A stretch of 24,360 nt of DNA from Acidiparvus fluvialis (GTDB lineage Bacteria; Acidobacteriota; Holophagae; Holophagales; Holophagaceae). The position numbers and the translations under genes were made by a program. The stretch lies in the NCBI GenBank assembly GCA_041263285.1, contig JBFSVS010000014.1, positions 1 to 24,360 on the forward strand, given 5' to 3'. Below the pieces are notes generated by a model, which did not search any database, was not told the DNA's origin, and was given only the letters and a program-made list of their open reading frames with translations. This document shows, in pieces, positions 1 through 8,229 of the stretch; the first letter of the stretch is position 1; every line of letters begins with the position of its first letter.

Positions 1-1
1 T

Positions 2-709
2 GTTCGAAGGGAACTTAGCCCAGCCTCTTGTTACATCATGCATCCCATCTATTTAGATCATCTCCCCCTACAACGGGTAGAAATCCATGAGGCTTCGCGT
101 CAAGAGGCTCGAGCGCTTTGGTCGATTCCATCCGACGCTCTGGTGATGGGTTATTGTGGACAAGTAGATAGCCGAAAGGATCCGCACGCTTTTATCCAAT
201 TAGGAGTCTGCCTAGAAGCGACGTTGGGCCGGCCCGTAACCTTATTATTAGCCGGACGAATTGATCCCTTATTTCGAGATCAAATCCGAAGTTACGCCAA
301 GAAAAGTCGACTGCGGGGCTCACTGATCATGACGGGTGCACTCGAACACTTTAATGATGCCTTTCGATGTTTGGATCTGTTCGCTCTTACCAGCCGAAAC
401 GAAGGTTTCTTTCCTATTTCGCTCGTGGAGTCTCTTTTTTACGGAGTCCCCATTGTTGCTCCCACCGTTGGAGGCATTGAAGCCGTAGCGCGAGGACATC
501 GGGGCGTTTTTTTGATCGACAAAGAGGATGACCGACAGGCTATTCCACTGTCCGCCCTTAAAAAAGTTTCTCGTCAAGTAGCCGAGGTGCTTCAACATAA
601 ACACCAATGGGACAATGAGAAAAAAGGAACGGCAGATCTCTTGTTAACATTAATAGATGCGGTTAAACATCAGCCCACTCTTGAAAGCATCTTAGCTCCA
701 TGGATTTAA
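2..709 (+). CDS. Glycosyltransferase, GT4 family (5' partial)
   Basis: C-terminal part of a GT-B fold, family 4 (group 1) glycosyltransferase, which would transfer a sugar from a nucleotide sugar, probably onto a cell-surface glycan. The frame is open to the left edge, so the ATG at 38 is not the real start and the acceptor-binding N-terminal domain is missing. What remains is the donor-binding domain: the GYCGQVDSRKDP strand-loop typical of the domain start, and NEGFFPISLVESL followed by YGVPIVAPTVGG, the usual acidic donor-site motif and glycine loop. The spacing between the two motif glutamates is one residue longer than the usual E-x7-E. The last 10 bases overlap the next gene, a GT9 enzyme, so the two are probably co-translated and act on the same glycan, plausibly LPS core. 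The family is clear; the donor sugar and acceptor cannot be told. Confidence 0.85.
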   Translation, partial: VRRELSPASCYIMHPIYLDHLPLQRVEIHEASRQEARALWSIPSDALVMGYCGQVDSRKDPHAFIQLGVCLEATLGRPVTLLLAGRIDPLFRDQIRSYAKKSRLRGSLIMTGALEHFNDAFRCLDLFALTSRNEGFFPISLVESLFYGVPIVAPTVGGIEAVARGHRGVFLIDKEDDRQAIPLSALKKVSRQVAEVLQHKHQWDNEKKGTADLLLTLIDAVKHQPTLESILAPWI

Positions 710-1671
710 TCCCTCAGCAAGCCACTTGGGTCCGTTTCCCTCGATTTGTCGGTGACGCAGCCATGCAGATGTCTGTCTTGAGGCTTCTGCGCATGCTTAA
801 CGTGGGTCCCTTAGTCGTCTGGGGTCCCCGCGCTACCGTTGAAATACTCAAGGGCAGTGATCTTTGTGATTACCTGGTTGCAGAAGATCGTAAGCCCTCG
901 GCTTGGATGATGGCGAAGACGTTACGTCAGTTTCAGCCTGCGCGCTCCATCCATTTCACCAAATCGATGCGTCCCGCGTTTGCAGCTTGGCTTGCAGACG
1001 TCCCTGAACGCATTGGTGTTTCTGAAAGTCTGGCAGGTTTTTTTAACACCATCAGTCAACCCTTTTGGAGTGCCACGGGTCCTTTTCTGCTTCGCTATCA
1101 CCGAGTCTTGCGCGAGCGATGGCCCGAGAGCCCTGAGATGCCCTTTGCAGACTTTAAACCTCATATCAAGATTGCACGCCCTACCGAACCCTACATAGTT
1201 CTGATGCCGGGATCGACGTGGACCTCGAAGATGTGGCCAGCGGAAGCCTATCGCCAACTGCTTTTACTCTTTCGTTCCGAAGGTTTTCAAGTGGCTCTTC
1301 TTGGCTCGCCTGAAGAAATCGATTTATGCCGAACCATCGCTCAAGAGGATGGGATCAATTTAGCGGGTCAAACGACACTGCAAGAAGCGGCTGCTTGGCT
1401 CCATGGTGCTCGCCTGGCGATTGGGAATGATTCGGGACTATCCCATCTGGCTGCGGCCACCGGGACGAAGACGTTAACTTTTTATGGAGCCACGGATCCA
1501 AAAGGATCCCTGCCCTGGGGACCCCATAGCCATGAGCTTCATAAATCGGGCGTCATCTGTTCTCCTTGTTTCAAATCAACGTGTTTTGTCAAAGGTCACC
1601 CTTGCATGACAAAATTAACTGCCATGGATGTATGGATAACAGCCAAGTCATTAGCGGGATCGGTTTCGTGA
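700..1671 (+). CDS. Glycosyltransferase family 9 (heptosyltransferase II-like)
   Basis: 323-residue GT9 enzyme of the WaaC/WaaF type; known members transfer ADP-heptose to the LPS inner core at the cytoplasmic face of the inner membrane. The N-terminus has VRFPRFVGDAAMQ (about residues 11-23), matching the R-x-GD-AVMQ start of the family with the acceptor-side Asp. The C-terminal domain begins with LMPGSTWTSKMWP (donor phosphate-binding loop with the expected Lys), and ends with IGNDSGLSHLAAATG, the nucleotide-binding motif. Length is close to the usual 330-350. The ATG at 700 overlaps the preceding GT4 stop by 10 bases, and its stop TGA overlaps the next GTG start, so this is a coupled cluster. 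WaaF fits best, but GT9 also includes other ADP-heptose and uncharacterised transferases, so no gene symbol is given. Confidence 0.88.
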   Translation: MDLIPQQATWVRFPRFVGDAAMQMSVLRLLRMLNVGPLVVWGPRATVEILKGSDLCDYLVAEDRKPSAWMMAKTLRQFQPARSIHFTKSMRPAFAAWLADVPERIGVSESLAGFFNTISQPFWSATGPFLLRYHRVLRERWPESPEMPFADFKPHIKIARPTEPYIVLMPGSTWTSKMWPAEAYRQLLLLFRSEGFQVALLGSPEEIDLCRTIAQEDGINLAGQTTLQEAAAWLHGARLAIGNDSGLSHLAAATGTKTLTFYGATDPKGSLPWGPHSHELHKSGVICSPCFKSTCFVKGHPCMTKLTAMDVWITAKSLAGSVS

Positions 1672-2336
1672 AAAAGAAATTTCTTCTCCTTCTACCCATT
1701 TTTTTTGGAATTCTTCAATCTCAAACTGTTAAGTTTGATAACCCAATACTCGACCTAGGATCGGTCAAAAGTAATACGAAAGTCAAAGGAGTGTATAAAG
1801 TCACGAATCAGGGCAAAACCTATCTTCAAATCTCTGAATTGCGACCTTCATGTGGATGTACGTCTACGGTCTTGGGGCAATGGGCCCTTCAGCCTCAAGA
1901 AAGTTCCCTAATTGAAGTCACCCTCGATACAACGGGGCTCAAAGGAGATGTGACCAAAAGCATTCAAGTGGTGACGAATGATCCTCAGAATCCTACCCCG
2001 TTACTGACTCTGAAAGCTAAAGTGATACCGGATCTCGATATTAGCCAAGAAGCAGTTTTCTGGATCAATCTGTCGGCCCAACCCTTGGCTCAAACCATCA
2101 TCCGTTTTCGATCCAATCTTGGTCAGCAAGTCGACATTAATGCAGTGGATACTGGAACCTCCCCCTGGATCAAAGCGTCGACAAGGATTGAAGGAAAAGA
2201 TGCGCTCCTAGTCATCGACGGTAATGCTCAAAAAATAAATTCAAAAAAGCGTTATGGTATTGACATTATTAATGTTGATATTATTGGAGCTCATAAAATG
2301 CGTATTCCCATTAAAATCATTTGGGAACTTGATTAA
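1668..2336 (+). CDS. Exported DUF1573 domain protein
   Basis: 222-residue secreted or periplasmic protein. The GTG at 1668 is chosen because it overlaps the upstream stop as GTGA and puts a textbook signal peptide at the N-terminus (VKKKFLLLLPIFFGIL, cleavage probably near SQT). Starting at 1566 would prepend residues that are only the GT9 gene read in another frame. The mature part is a DUF1573 beta-sandwich: F-D-x-G-S/V near the start, the diagnostic SCGCTSTVLG, a G-L-KGDVTKSI strand, and VVTNDPQNPTPLLTLKAKV. The second half (about residues 125-222) looks like another Ig-like beta domain. The family has no firm biochemical role; its members are exported and common in Bacteroidota, Planctomycetota and relatives. 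Placement with glycosyltransferases suggests an envelope role, by inference only. Confidence 0.85.
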   Translation: MKKKFLLLLPIFFGILQSQTVKFDNPILDLGSVKSNTKVKGVYKVTNQGKTYLQISELRPSCGCTSTVLGQWALQPQESSLIEVTLDTTGLKGDVTKSIQVVTNDPQNPTPLLTLKAKVIPDLDISQEAVFWINLSAQPLAQTIIRFRSNLGQQVDINAVDTGTSPWIKASTRIEGKDALLVIDGNAQKINSKKRYGIDIINVDIIGAHKMRIPIKIIWELD

Positions 2337-2345
2337 GGATTCTGA

Positions 2346-3272
2346 ATGAACGTACCGCAACGTGCCTCCCATTTTAGTGGTCTTTTTTTTATTTTATTAA
2401 CGTCGCTGATATGGGGGCTCACGTTCCCCATCGCCAAATATCTCTTAATGACCGGCTTGACTCCCGAATTGCTTCTAGGTCTGCGCTTTACCATCGGATC
2501 TTTAATACTTTTAGGATTCGTATTGACGCAACCCTTACGGTTCCCCCGTCAGACTTATATCGATGGCTTGGTACTGGGAATTGGGCTGGCCGCTATCTTT
2601 TGGCTTCAAATGCACGGGCTGCAAACAACAACCGCCACTAAGTCAGGATTTATCACCGGCTTCTATGTCATTTTCACGTTCATCCTTGCAACCCTTTTAG
2701 GCGACAAACTCAATCGATATCACATCATCGCCTCACTCATCGCTGTTCTCGGCTTAGGTCTTTTTGCGTATAAACCGGAAGAGCCCTTTGGAGGATGGAC
2801 TGTGGGAGATTCGCAAACCCTCCTCTCTGCTTTTCTCATTGGAGTGAATATCGTCTTAACGTCTATCTACGCTAAACGTACGGCTCCTCTGATCCTGGCT
2901 CTCCTTAAGTGTTCGGTGGTCGCTGTGGTTCTCAGCGCTATGGCTTTTGTTCAAACCACCCCAGAACAATTTGATCTTCTAAAGCAACTCAGCTATCAAA
3001 GTTCTTTTTGGATCCCACTGCTGTACCTAGCGATTTTTGCAACCTCCATGGCTTTCTGGTTTCAGTGTCGCTTTCAGCCTTCTCTCACCTCCACAGAGAC
3101 AGGCGTGATCTTTTCTCTTGAGCCGGTCTTTGGGGCCATCCTGGCAGCCACCGGGTGGATCCCAGGTATTCAGGATCACTGGGGAGCCGTTTCGTTAGCG
3201 GGGGCGGCGCTCATGTTAATCGCAACCCTGGTGAGTCAATGGCCCTCCGGGAATACGGCCAAAACTCACTAA
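2346..3272 (+). CDS. EamA/DMT superfamily permease
   Basis: 308-residue integral membrane protein of the drug/metabolite transporter superfamily, made of two EamA repeats, about ten helices. The first repeat opens with LLTSLIWGLTFPIAKYLL, the typical W-G-x-x-x-P-x-K helix, and ends around LGLGLFAYKP. The second starts near LLSAFLIGVNIVL and closes with LEPVFGAILAATGW and a final AGAALMLIATL, the usual EamA ending. A Shine-Dalgarno AAGGA at 2335-2339 overlaps the stop of the DUF1573 gene and lies 6 bases from ATG 2346, so it is co-transcribed with the glycosyltransferase cluster. It is the last gene before the terminator at 3294-3325. The substrate cannot be predicted; known DMT members export amino acids, metabolites or lipid-linked sugars. 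Confidence 0.9.
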   Translation: MNVPQRASHFSGLFFILLTSLIWGLTFPIAKYLLMTGLTPELLLGLRFTIGSLILLGFVLTQPLRFPRQTYIDGLVLGIGLAAIFWLQMHGLQTTTATKSGFITGFYVIFTFILATLLGDKLNRYHIIASLIAVLGLGLFAYKPEEPFGGWTVGDSQTLLSAFLIGVNIVLTSIYAKRTAPLILALLKCSVVAVVLSAMAFVQTTPEQFDLLKQLSYQSSFWIPLLYLAIFATSMAFWFQCRFQPSLTSTETGVIFSLEPVFGAILAATGWIPGIQDHWGAVSLAGAALMLIATLVSQWPSGNTAKTH

Positions 3273-3293
3273 CCATCCACTAGAATTTCAGTT

Positions 3294-3325
3294 AAAAAAA
3301 AGGGCGCCGGAGCGCCCTTTTTTTT
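3294..3325. terminator. Bidirectional Rho-independent terminator
   Basis: A perfect hairpin, GGGCGC (3302-3307), loop CGGA, GCGCCC (3312-3317), flanked by eight A on the left and eight T on the right. It therefore reads as a stem plus U-run on both strands. It lies between two convergent genes, the DMT permease (stop 3272, plus) and atpE (stop 3344, minus), and would end both the glycosyltransferase operon and the nuo-atp operon. Confidence 0.95.
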
Positions 3326-3343
3326 AAAAACTTTAATTGAGAT

Positions 3344-3646
3344 TTACTTGATAGCGAAAGCAGCCACCAGCGCGTAAATAACCAACGCCTCAATGAGAGC
3401 CAATCCAATGATCATAGTGGTACGGATTTCCCCCGCGGCTTGAGGATTACGCGCAATACCTTCGCAAGCAGCCGCAACGGCTTTACCTTGGGCCAAACCA
3501 CAGCCCACAGCCGCAATGGCAAGTGAGAGATGAGCGAGGAATTGACCTTCAAAAAGTGACTTAGTCACGGTAGAAGTGGCATCTTCCATTCCAAAAAGCG
3601 CTACGGAAACCGTAAAAAGTAACGTGGTGGTGAAGAACTTTTTCAT
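3344..3646 (-). CDS. atpE: ATP synthase F0 subunit c
   Basis: Proteolipid c subunit forming the ion-driven rotor ring of F-type ATP synthase. The hairpin of two helices is residues about 37-98, with the polar loop ARNP at 65-68 and the ion-carrying carboxylate Glu86 in IGLALIEALVIYALV. Gln53 is present at the place used by Na+-type rings, but the positions after the Glu are Ala and Leu instead of the Ser and Thr of Na+ enzymes, so proton coupling is more likely. At 100 residues it is about 20-25 longer than usual, because of an N-terminal signal-peptide-like segment (KKFFTTTLLFTVSVALFG) before the mature hairpin. Shine-Dalgarno AGGGG precedes ATG 3646. It is the last gene of the operon; no b, delta or F1 genes follow, so the rest of the synthase must be elsewhere. 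Confidence 0.95.
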   Translation of the reverse strand: MKKFFTTTLLFTVSVALFGMEDATSTVTKSLFEGQFLAHLSLAIAAVGCGLAQGKAVAAACEGIARNPQAAGEIRTTMIIGLALIEALVIYALVAAFAIK

Positions 3647-3663
3647 AAAAACCCCTAAAAGAT

Positions 3664-3681
3664 GAGCAGGATCAGCTGCTC
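3664..3681. other. Small hairpin in the atpB-atpE gap
   Basis: In the 45-base gap between atpB and atpE, GAGCAG (3664-3669) and CTGCTC (3676-3681) form a perfect 6-bp stem with a 6-base loop and no following T-run, so it is not a terminator. Subunit c is needed in many more copies than subunit a. A structure here could take part in mRNA processing or translational tuning of atpE, but this is inference and a 6-bp stem can arise by chance. Confidence 0.35.
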
Positions 3682-3691
3682 CGTTAAGAAA

Positions 3692-4447
3692 TTAATGATC
3701 ATGGGCAACAGCGCCCGACAAATAAATAATAGAAAGCACAGTGAAAACGAAAGTTTGAATTAAACCAAAGAACAGACCTAAAAATAACATTGGGATGGGT
3801 AAAAAGAGAGGCAAAATTGCAAAAAAGATGCCCGCCACAAGATGTTCGCCTGCAATGTTCCCGAAAAGACGGAGCGAGTGGCTTAAATTGCGACTCAGGA
3901 GACCTAAAATTTCCAAGGGGAACATGAGGGGAACCAGAAAAACCACAGGGCCTGCAAAATGGCTCCAATAAGACCAGAATCCTTTTTCTCTCATGCCGTG
4001 AAAATTGTAATAACAGAAAACAACGAGCGCCGCCCCGAGGGTGACATTCCAATTGCTAGTGGCGGGCGAAAGACCCGGCGTAATACCGAAGAGGTTATTG
4101 AAAAATACAAACAAGGCGATGGTACCAATAAAGGGTAAATAGCGTTCAGCATGATGAGCGATACTCGCTTTAACCATATCGTCTAAACCGCCGATGACCA
4201 TTTCAAAGACTTGCTGAAGAGGACCGGGGATCTTAGTCATCCGACTACGAACCCACGTCGCAATGATCAAGGTAAAGAAAACGGCAAGCGATGCATTTAA
4301 TAAATGATCATAGCGTTCCAGCACGGAAAAATATTCGTGAGCCGAATGGCCTTCTTCTTGAATAATGCCAAACCCCTCCCATTGGTATCGAGTTAAATGG
4401 AAGAGTTCAGTCAACCATTTAGCTAAGAAGGATGCGTGGTGTTCCAT
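3692..4447 (-). CDS. atpB: ATP synthase F0 subunit a
   Basis: 251-residue stator subunit a, which forms the two ion half-channels against the c-ring. The essential arginine is Arg193 in LSHSLRLFGNIAGEH (E. coli aArg210), and the matching polar residue on the last helix is Gln231 in GLIQTFVFTVLSIIYL (E. coli Gln252). FFNNLFGITPG near residue 116 and VPLMFPLEILGLLSR near 171 are also family-typical. The N-terminal 50 residues are polar and variable, and the C-terminus ends in AVAHDH. ATG 4447 lies 2 bases after the atpI stop, so the genes are translationally linked. Order atpZ-atpI-atpB-atpE matches the usual start of an atp operon. Confidence 0.96.
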   Translation of the reverse strand: MEHHASFLAKWLTELFHLTRYQWEGFGIIQEEGHSAHEYFSVLERYDHLLNASLAVFFTLIIATWVRSRMTKIPGPLQQVFEMVIGGLDDMVKASIAHHAERYLPFIGTIALFVFFNNLFGITPGLSPATSNWNVTLGAALVVFCYYNFHGMREKGFWSYWSHFAGPVVFLVPLMFPLEILGLLSRNLSHSLRLFGNIAGEHLVAGIFFAILPLFLPIPMLFLGLFFGLIQTFVFTVLSIIYLSGAVAHDH

Positions 4448-4449
4448 TG

Positions 4450-4842
4450 TTAGGCCTTTGGCGAACTTTTTGTCAACATCAAACGAAGGGCTTCGAAAAG
4501 GATACTAGCGGGAAAAAGACTTATCCCGAAAGCCAAAGGAATACCTTCACTCGGGTAATAACTCATAATCTCACGCACGAACCAAATGATCAATATCAGT
4601 TTGCTACCAAAAAGACTTCCATAAACCCAACGCTGTCTAAGATTTTCGCTGAGCATGCGATCTAAAAAGATCCGCTGGGTAGCCCAAAGCAATATGCTGA
4701 GGCTTCCCGATAAAGCAAAGACAGCGAGGCTCGAAAAAGATTGAGTAAAAAAGATCAAGAGGCCTAGGATCCAGAGACCGACTTGAATGCTACCTAGCCT
4801 TTGAAGGGTCTGCCACCCAGGCGTACGGGAGGAAAAAAGCAT
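4450..4842 (-). CDS. atpI: ATP synthase accessory protein I
   Basis: 130-residue membrane protein with about four hydrophobic helices, in the position and of the size of AtpI (ATP synthase I family), which in other bacteria helps c-ring assembly and, with AtpZ, has been linked to divalent cation transport. Sequence similarity is low, as usual for this family, so the call rests on topology and operon position. I start it at ATG 4842, which shares its A with the TGA stop of atpZ (TGATG). The same frame is open up to 5049, but that extra part (MERSELDRLRLSHCH...) is only the atpZ sequence read in another frame. Two bases separate its stop from the atpB start. Confidence 0.78.
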   Translation of the reverse strand: MLFSSRTPGWQTLQRLGSIQVGLWILGLLIFFTQSFSSLAVFALSGSLSILLWATQRIFLDRMLSENLRQRWVYGSLFGSKLILIIWFVREIMSYYPSEGIPLAFGISLFPASILFEALRLMLTKSSPKA

Positions 4843-5099
4843 CACTTGTTTTGAGGAAATGAACTCTTGGCGTTCAGTCGCTTTGATGTCTTGAATAGTT
4901 CCCAAAAGGCGCTCGCAATGCCCCACCCTAAACCTATCCATTGCCCTAAGACCGGGCGCCCAAACCATCCCCCAATCCATTTTCCTAAAAAGAAACCCAA
5001 GGTAATGGCAATGGGAAAGACGAAGGCGATCGAGCTCAGATCGCTCCAAAGGGCGCGCTCGTGAGGACCTGAATTTTTTGGTTTTGGATCAACTTTCAT
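4842..5099 (-). CDS. atpZ: AtpZ/AtpI family protein (F0F1 assembly factor subunit)
   Basis: 85-residue protein with two membrane helices (about residues 21-41 and 51-67) joined by a short glycine-rich turn, KWIGGWFGRP, the pattern of the AtpZ (F0F1-ATPase subunit) family. The N-terminus is polar and proline-rich, the C-terminus basic. AtpZ is reported in other bacteria to form a complex with AtpI that assists the synthase and may carry Mg2+/Ca2+. Its ATG overlaps the nuoN stop by four bases (ATGA) and its stop overlaps the atpI start, so it physically and translationally joins the complex I and ATP synthase parts of the operon. Confidence 0.85.
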   Translation of the reverse strand: MKVDPKPKNSGPHERALWSDLSSIAFVFPIAITLGFFLGKWIGGWFGRPVLGQWIGLGWGIASAFWELFKTSKRLNAKSSFPQNK

Positions 5100-6580
5100 A
5101 ATTTAATTTTATCAACGATGTCGATCAGCCATCCGCTAGCTGACACACCAAGCAAGACCATGAGTGCACAGACGCTCACCAACACGCCGGTCATGCGATC
5201 CATCTTAAGAGAATCTTTACCCGTCGACGATCTAAAGTACATTTGATTGATTACACCCAAATAGTAGTAAGCACTGACGGCACTCGTGAGTACCGCAATA
5301 ACCGTGAGAACGACAAAACCTCGCTCAAGGGCCATTTTGAAAAGGATAAATTTACTAAAGAATCCGATAAGCGGAGGGATACCCGCTAAGCTGAGAAGAA
5401 AAAGCATCATGGCAAAAGCTAACCATGGATTACGTTGCGATAAACCCCGAAAGTCGTCGATTCGTTCGCCTTCGCCCTTCCCTTGGAGAAAGGTAATGAT
5501 GGCAAATGCACCAAAATTCATAAAGAGATAGGCAAAGATGTAGAGCCAAAGAGATTGAACGCCTGAAAAGCTTCTGATTGAAAGATTTGGATCATTAGAA
5601 AGAATAGCGAGCATCATATAGCCTACATGTGCGATAGAGGAATACGCCAACATGCGCTTCATGGATTGCTGACGTAGAGCTGCCACGTTTCCAAGGATCA
5701 TACTGGCAGCAGCCATGTACTCCATGCCGAAGGTCCATACATTAGGAATATTATGAAAAGCTACCCCAAAGACTTTAGCAAAAGCAAAAATTGCCGCCGC
5801 TTTGGGCGCACTCGCCATGAACGCGGTGATCGGAGTGGGCGCCCCATCGTACACATCCGGCGTCCACATGTGAAAGGGGACCACCGCAACCTTAAACGCC
5901 ATGCCCACGAGAACCATTAAAACACCTAGGGTCACCATGGTTCCTCGGGCATCCATCGCGGCCACCAAGGCCGTGGAAAGTCCCTCGAAGTTCGTAGTCG
6001 TGCCCCCGGTAGCACCATAAAGCAAACTGATACCGTAGATCATAATGCCGCTAGAAAAAGCACCGAGCAGAAAATATTTCACACCAGCCTCAATACCCCG
6101 TTCTTGATCACGAAAATAGCCTACTAATACGTAAATGGGGAGTGCCATCAACTCGATAGAAAAGTAAAGCGTCACTAAGTCGGTAGCACCGCATAGTAAT
6201 AACATTCCTGATAAGGTGAAGAGCAATAGCGTATAAAACTCCACGGTATGCTCATTCATGAGATCCAAGAGTTTCTTCGATAAGACTACGGTTGCCAACG
6301 TGGCAACAGTACAAATCAACTGAAAGGCTTGCGTCATTGTGTCGATACGGAACATGTTCGAGAATCCGGATCGATGAGGCGTAACAACAACAAGGTAAAG
6401 AGTAATGCCAAGAATGATTTGAGTAAAAAGAGACCAGCGACGCTTTTGATCCCGAGGAATCAGAAGATCCCCAGGCCACAACATAAGACTTGCTATCCCG
6501 ATTAAGAAAAAGGGGGCTTGAACAAGAGGCGCGTCTTGCCAAAGCGCGGTCCAGAGACTTTGGACAAAGCTAGGCATCAT
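5096..6580 (-). CDS. nuoN: NADH-quinone oxidoreductase subunit N
   Basis: 494-residue antiporter-like membrane subunit of complex I, one of three proton-pumping modules. The pumping residues are in place: Glu143 in SIELMALPIYVLVGY, Lys168 in GVKYFLLGAF, and Lys230 in AFKVAVVPFHMWTPDVYDGA. Length matches E. coli NuoN (485). Two consecutive ATGs (6580 and 6577) follow AGGAG; the first shares a base with the nuoM stop (TAATG). It is the last complex I gene and overlaps atpZ by four bases. Confidence 0.97.
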   Translation of the reverse strand: MMPSFVQSLWTALWQDAPLVQAPFFLIGIASLMLWPGDLLIPRDQKRRWSLFTQIILGITLYLVVVTPHRSGFSNMFRIDTMTQAFQLICTVATLATVVLSKKLLDLMNEHTVEFYTLLLFTLSGMLLLCGATDLVTLYFSIELMALPIYVLVGYFRDQERGIEAGVKYFLLGAFSSGIMIYGISLLYGATGGTTTNFEGLSTALVAAMDARGTMVTLGVLMVLVGMAFKVAVVPFHMWTPDVYDGAPTPITAFMASAPKAAAIFAFAKVFGVAFHNIPNVWTFGMEYMAAASMILGNVAALRQQSMKRMLAYSSIAHVGYMMLAILSNDPNLSIRSFSGVQSLWLYIFAYLFMNFGAFAIITFLQGKGEGERIDDFRGLSQRNPWLAFAMMLFLLSLAGIPPLIGFFSKFILFKMALERGFVVLTVIAVLTSAVSAYYYLGVINQMYFRSSTGKDSLKMDRMTGVLVSVCALMVLLGVSASGWLIDIVDKIKL

Positions 6581-8208
6581 TACTTCTCCTCAGAAGTTTC
6601 AGTAAGGTTAGAGTTTTCATCTGTTCCGGGGGCAACCATACCTTGCATACCCTCTCGCTTAGCTTTTTCTTGATCCGAACTGGCGGAGGGGGCCAAGTAA
6701 TAATCTGGATTAACTTGTCGAACTAATTTAGCTACAGGACGATCCATAATTTCCATTAACGGACGCGGGTAGAGACCAATCCAAACCGCCATGATCACCA
6801 AGGGGGCAAAGACCACCATTTCACGGGGAGTCAAATCGGTCATCTTTCGGTTGACATCCGAAATCGGGCCAAACATCACCCGTTGGAACATCCATAACAT
6901 GTATGCAGCACCTAAGATAATTCCGGTGGTGGCCACTACGGCTGCCCATGGGAAAGCCTGGAAAGATCCTTGCAGAATGATGAGCTCACCAATAAATCCA
7001 TTGAGGAGGGGTAAGCCAATAGAACTCATCGTCATGATCATAAAAATGGTGGAGTAAATAGGCATGGTTTCAGAAAGACCACCGAAATCAGCAATCATAC
7101 GCGTATGACGACGATCATAAACAACGGCCACCGCAAGGAACAAGCCGGGAGTACTAATACCGTGATTGATCATTTGGAACAATGCTCCCTTAAATCCATA
7201 GGGATTCAGAGCAAAGATACCGAGCATACACATACCCAAATGACTGACCGAACTATAAGCCACTAATTTCTTCATGTCTTTCTGAATCATGGCCACGAGC
7301 GCACCATAAATGATCCCAATGAGGGACATCGCAATGAACCAGGGCATGAGATCCTTGACCGCGGTAGGGAAAATGGGTAGCAAGAAGCGAACAAAACCGT
7401 AGGTTCCCATTTTCAGCAAAATACCGGCAAGAATAACCGATCCTGCCGTCGGCGCTTGAACATGCGCATCGGGTAACCAAGTATGAAAGGGGAACATGGG
7501 AACTTTAATTGCAAACGCCACAAAGAACGCCAACGCAAGCAAGGTTTGATAAGTCTTAGTTTGCTGAGCAATAATTGGAGCCATTGCTTGAAAAGATTCT
7601 AGAGAAAAATCAAGCGTTCCATGCGTCTTCGCTTGCAAGAAGTAAATCGCCAGCACGGCTACCAGTAAAAGAACAGAGCCCGCAAGGGTGTATAAAAACA
7701 ATTTAATCGCTGCGTAGAGTTTTTGAGGTCCTCCCCAAATACCAATCAAAAAATACATCGGGACGAGCATGACTTCCCAAAAAACATAAAAAAGGAACAT
7801 ATCTTGCGTGATGAAAACACCAAGCATTGCGGTCTGGAGCACCAACAGCCAAATATAATACTCCTTCAAGCGTTCGGTGATCGCTTCCCAAGAACACAAA
7901 ATAGCGATCGGCCCTATGAAGGTCGTGAGAAGCCATAACAATAAACTGATTCCATCCATGCCCACGCTAAACCGAACTCCTAATGAAGGTATCCATGACC
8001 AACTTTGAGCCCATTGAACAGCATCGCTCGTTCGATCGTAGGCAAAGAAAAAAGGAATGCTTAAGACAAAGCTCAAAACCGTCCCGATCAAAGCCCCTTT
8101 CTTAATGATCCCGCTTCGATCTTTAGGCACAAAGAGTAAAACCAGAGCCGCGGCAAAGGGAATAAAGGTCGCAGTCAGCATGAGGAGCGTATTGGCGAAG
8201 GAACTCAT
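6580..8208 (-). CDS. nuoM: NADH-quinone oxidoreductase subunit M
   Basis: 542-residue antiporter-like subunit of complex I. Key residues line up almost number-for-number with E. coli NuoM: Glu145 in FWEVMLVPMYFLIG, Lys235 in FAIKVPMFPFHTWLPDAH, and Lys266 in GILLKMGTYGFVRF. After the last helix there is a polar tail of about 50 residues, rich in Glu, Lys and Ser and ending TETSEEK, longer than in E. coli and probably disordered. ATG 8208 follows GGAG by five bases. A 21-base gap separates it from nuoL, and its stop overlaps the nuoN start. Confidence 0.97.
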   Translation of the reverse strand: MSSFANTLLMLTATFIPFAAALVLLFVPKDRSGIIKKGALIGTVLSFVLSIPFFFAYDRTSDAVQWAQSWSWIPSLGVRFSVGMDGISLLLWLLTTFIGPIAILCSWEAITERLKEYYIWLLVLQTAMLGVFITQDMFLFYVFWEVMLVPMYFLIGIWGGPQKLYAAIKLFLYTLAGSVLLLVAVLAIYFLQAKTHGTLDFSLESFQAMAPIIAQQTKTYQTLLALAFFVAFAIKVPMFPFHTWLPDAHVQAPTAGSVILAGILLKMGTYGFVRFLLPIFPTAVKDLMPWFIAMSLIGIIYGALVAMIQKDMKKLVAYSSVSHLGMCMLGIFALNPYGFKGALFQMINHGISTPGLFLAVAVVYDRRHTRMIADFGGLSETMPIYSTIFMIMTMSSIGLPLLNGFIGELIILQGSFQAFPWAAVVATTGIILGAAYMLWMFQRVMFGPISDVNRKMTDLTPREMVVFAPLVIMAVWIGLYPRPLMEIMDRPVAKLVRQVNPDYYLAPSASSDQEKAKREGMQGMVAPGTDENSNLTETSEEK

Positions 8209-8229
8209 GAAATCTCCATACTTGAGGTG

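Noticed and set aside
1566..1667. DUF1573 protein starting at ATG 1566
   Set aside because: The extra 34 residues are out-of-frame glycosyltransferase sequence and would bury the signal peptide; GTG 1668 overlaps the stop as GTGA.
3294..3325. The A/T-flanked palindrome as a regulatory operator
   Set aside because: Its GC stem with poly-A/poly-T flanks between convergent stops is fully explained as a bidirectional terminator.
4843..5049. A longer atpI starting at 5049 (199 residues)
   Set aside because: The added N-terminus lies entirely inside atpZ in another frame, is polar and family-atypical. ATG 4842 overlaps the atpZ stop as expected in this operon.
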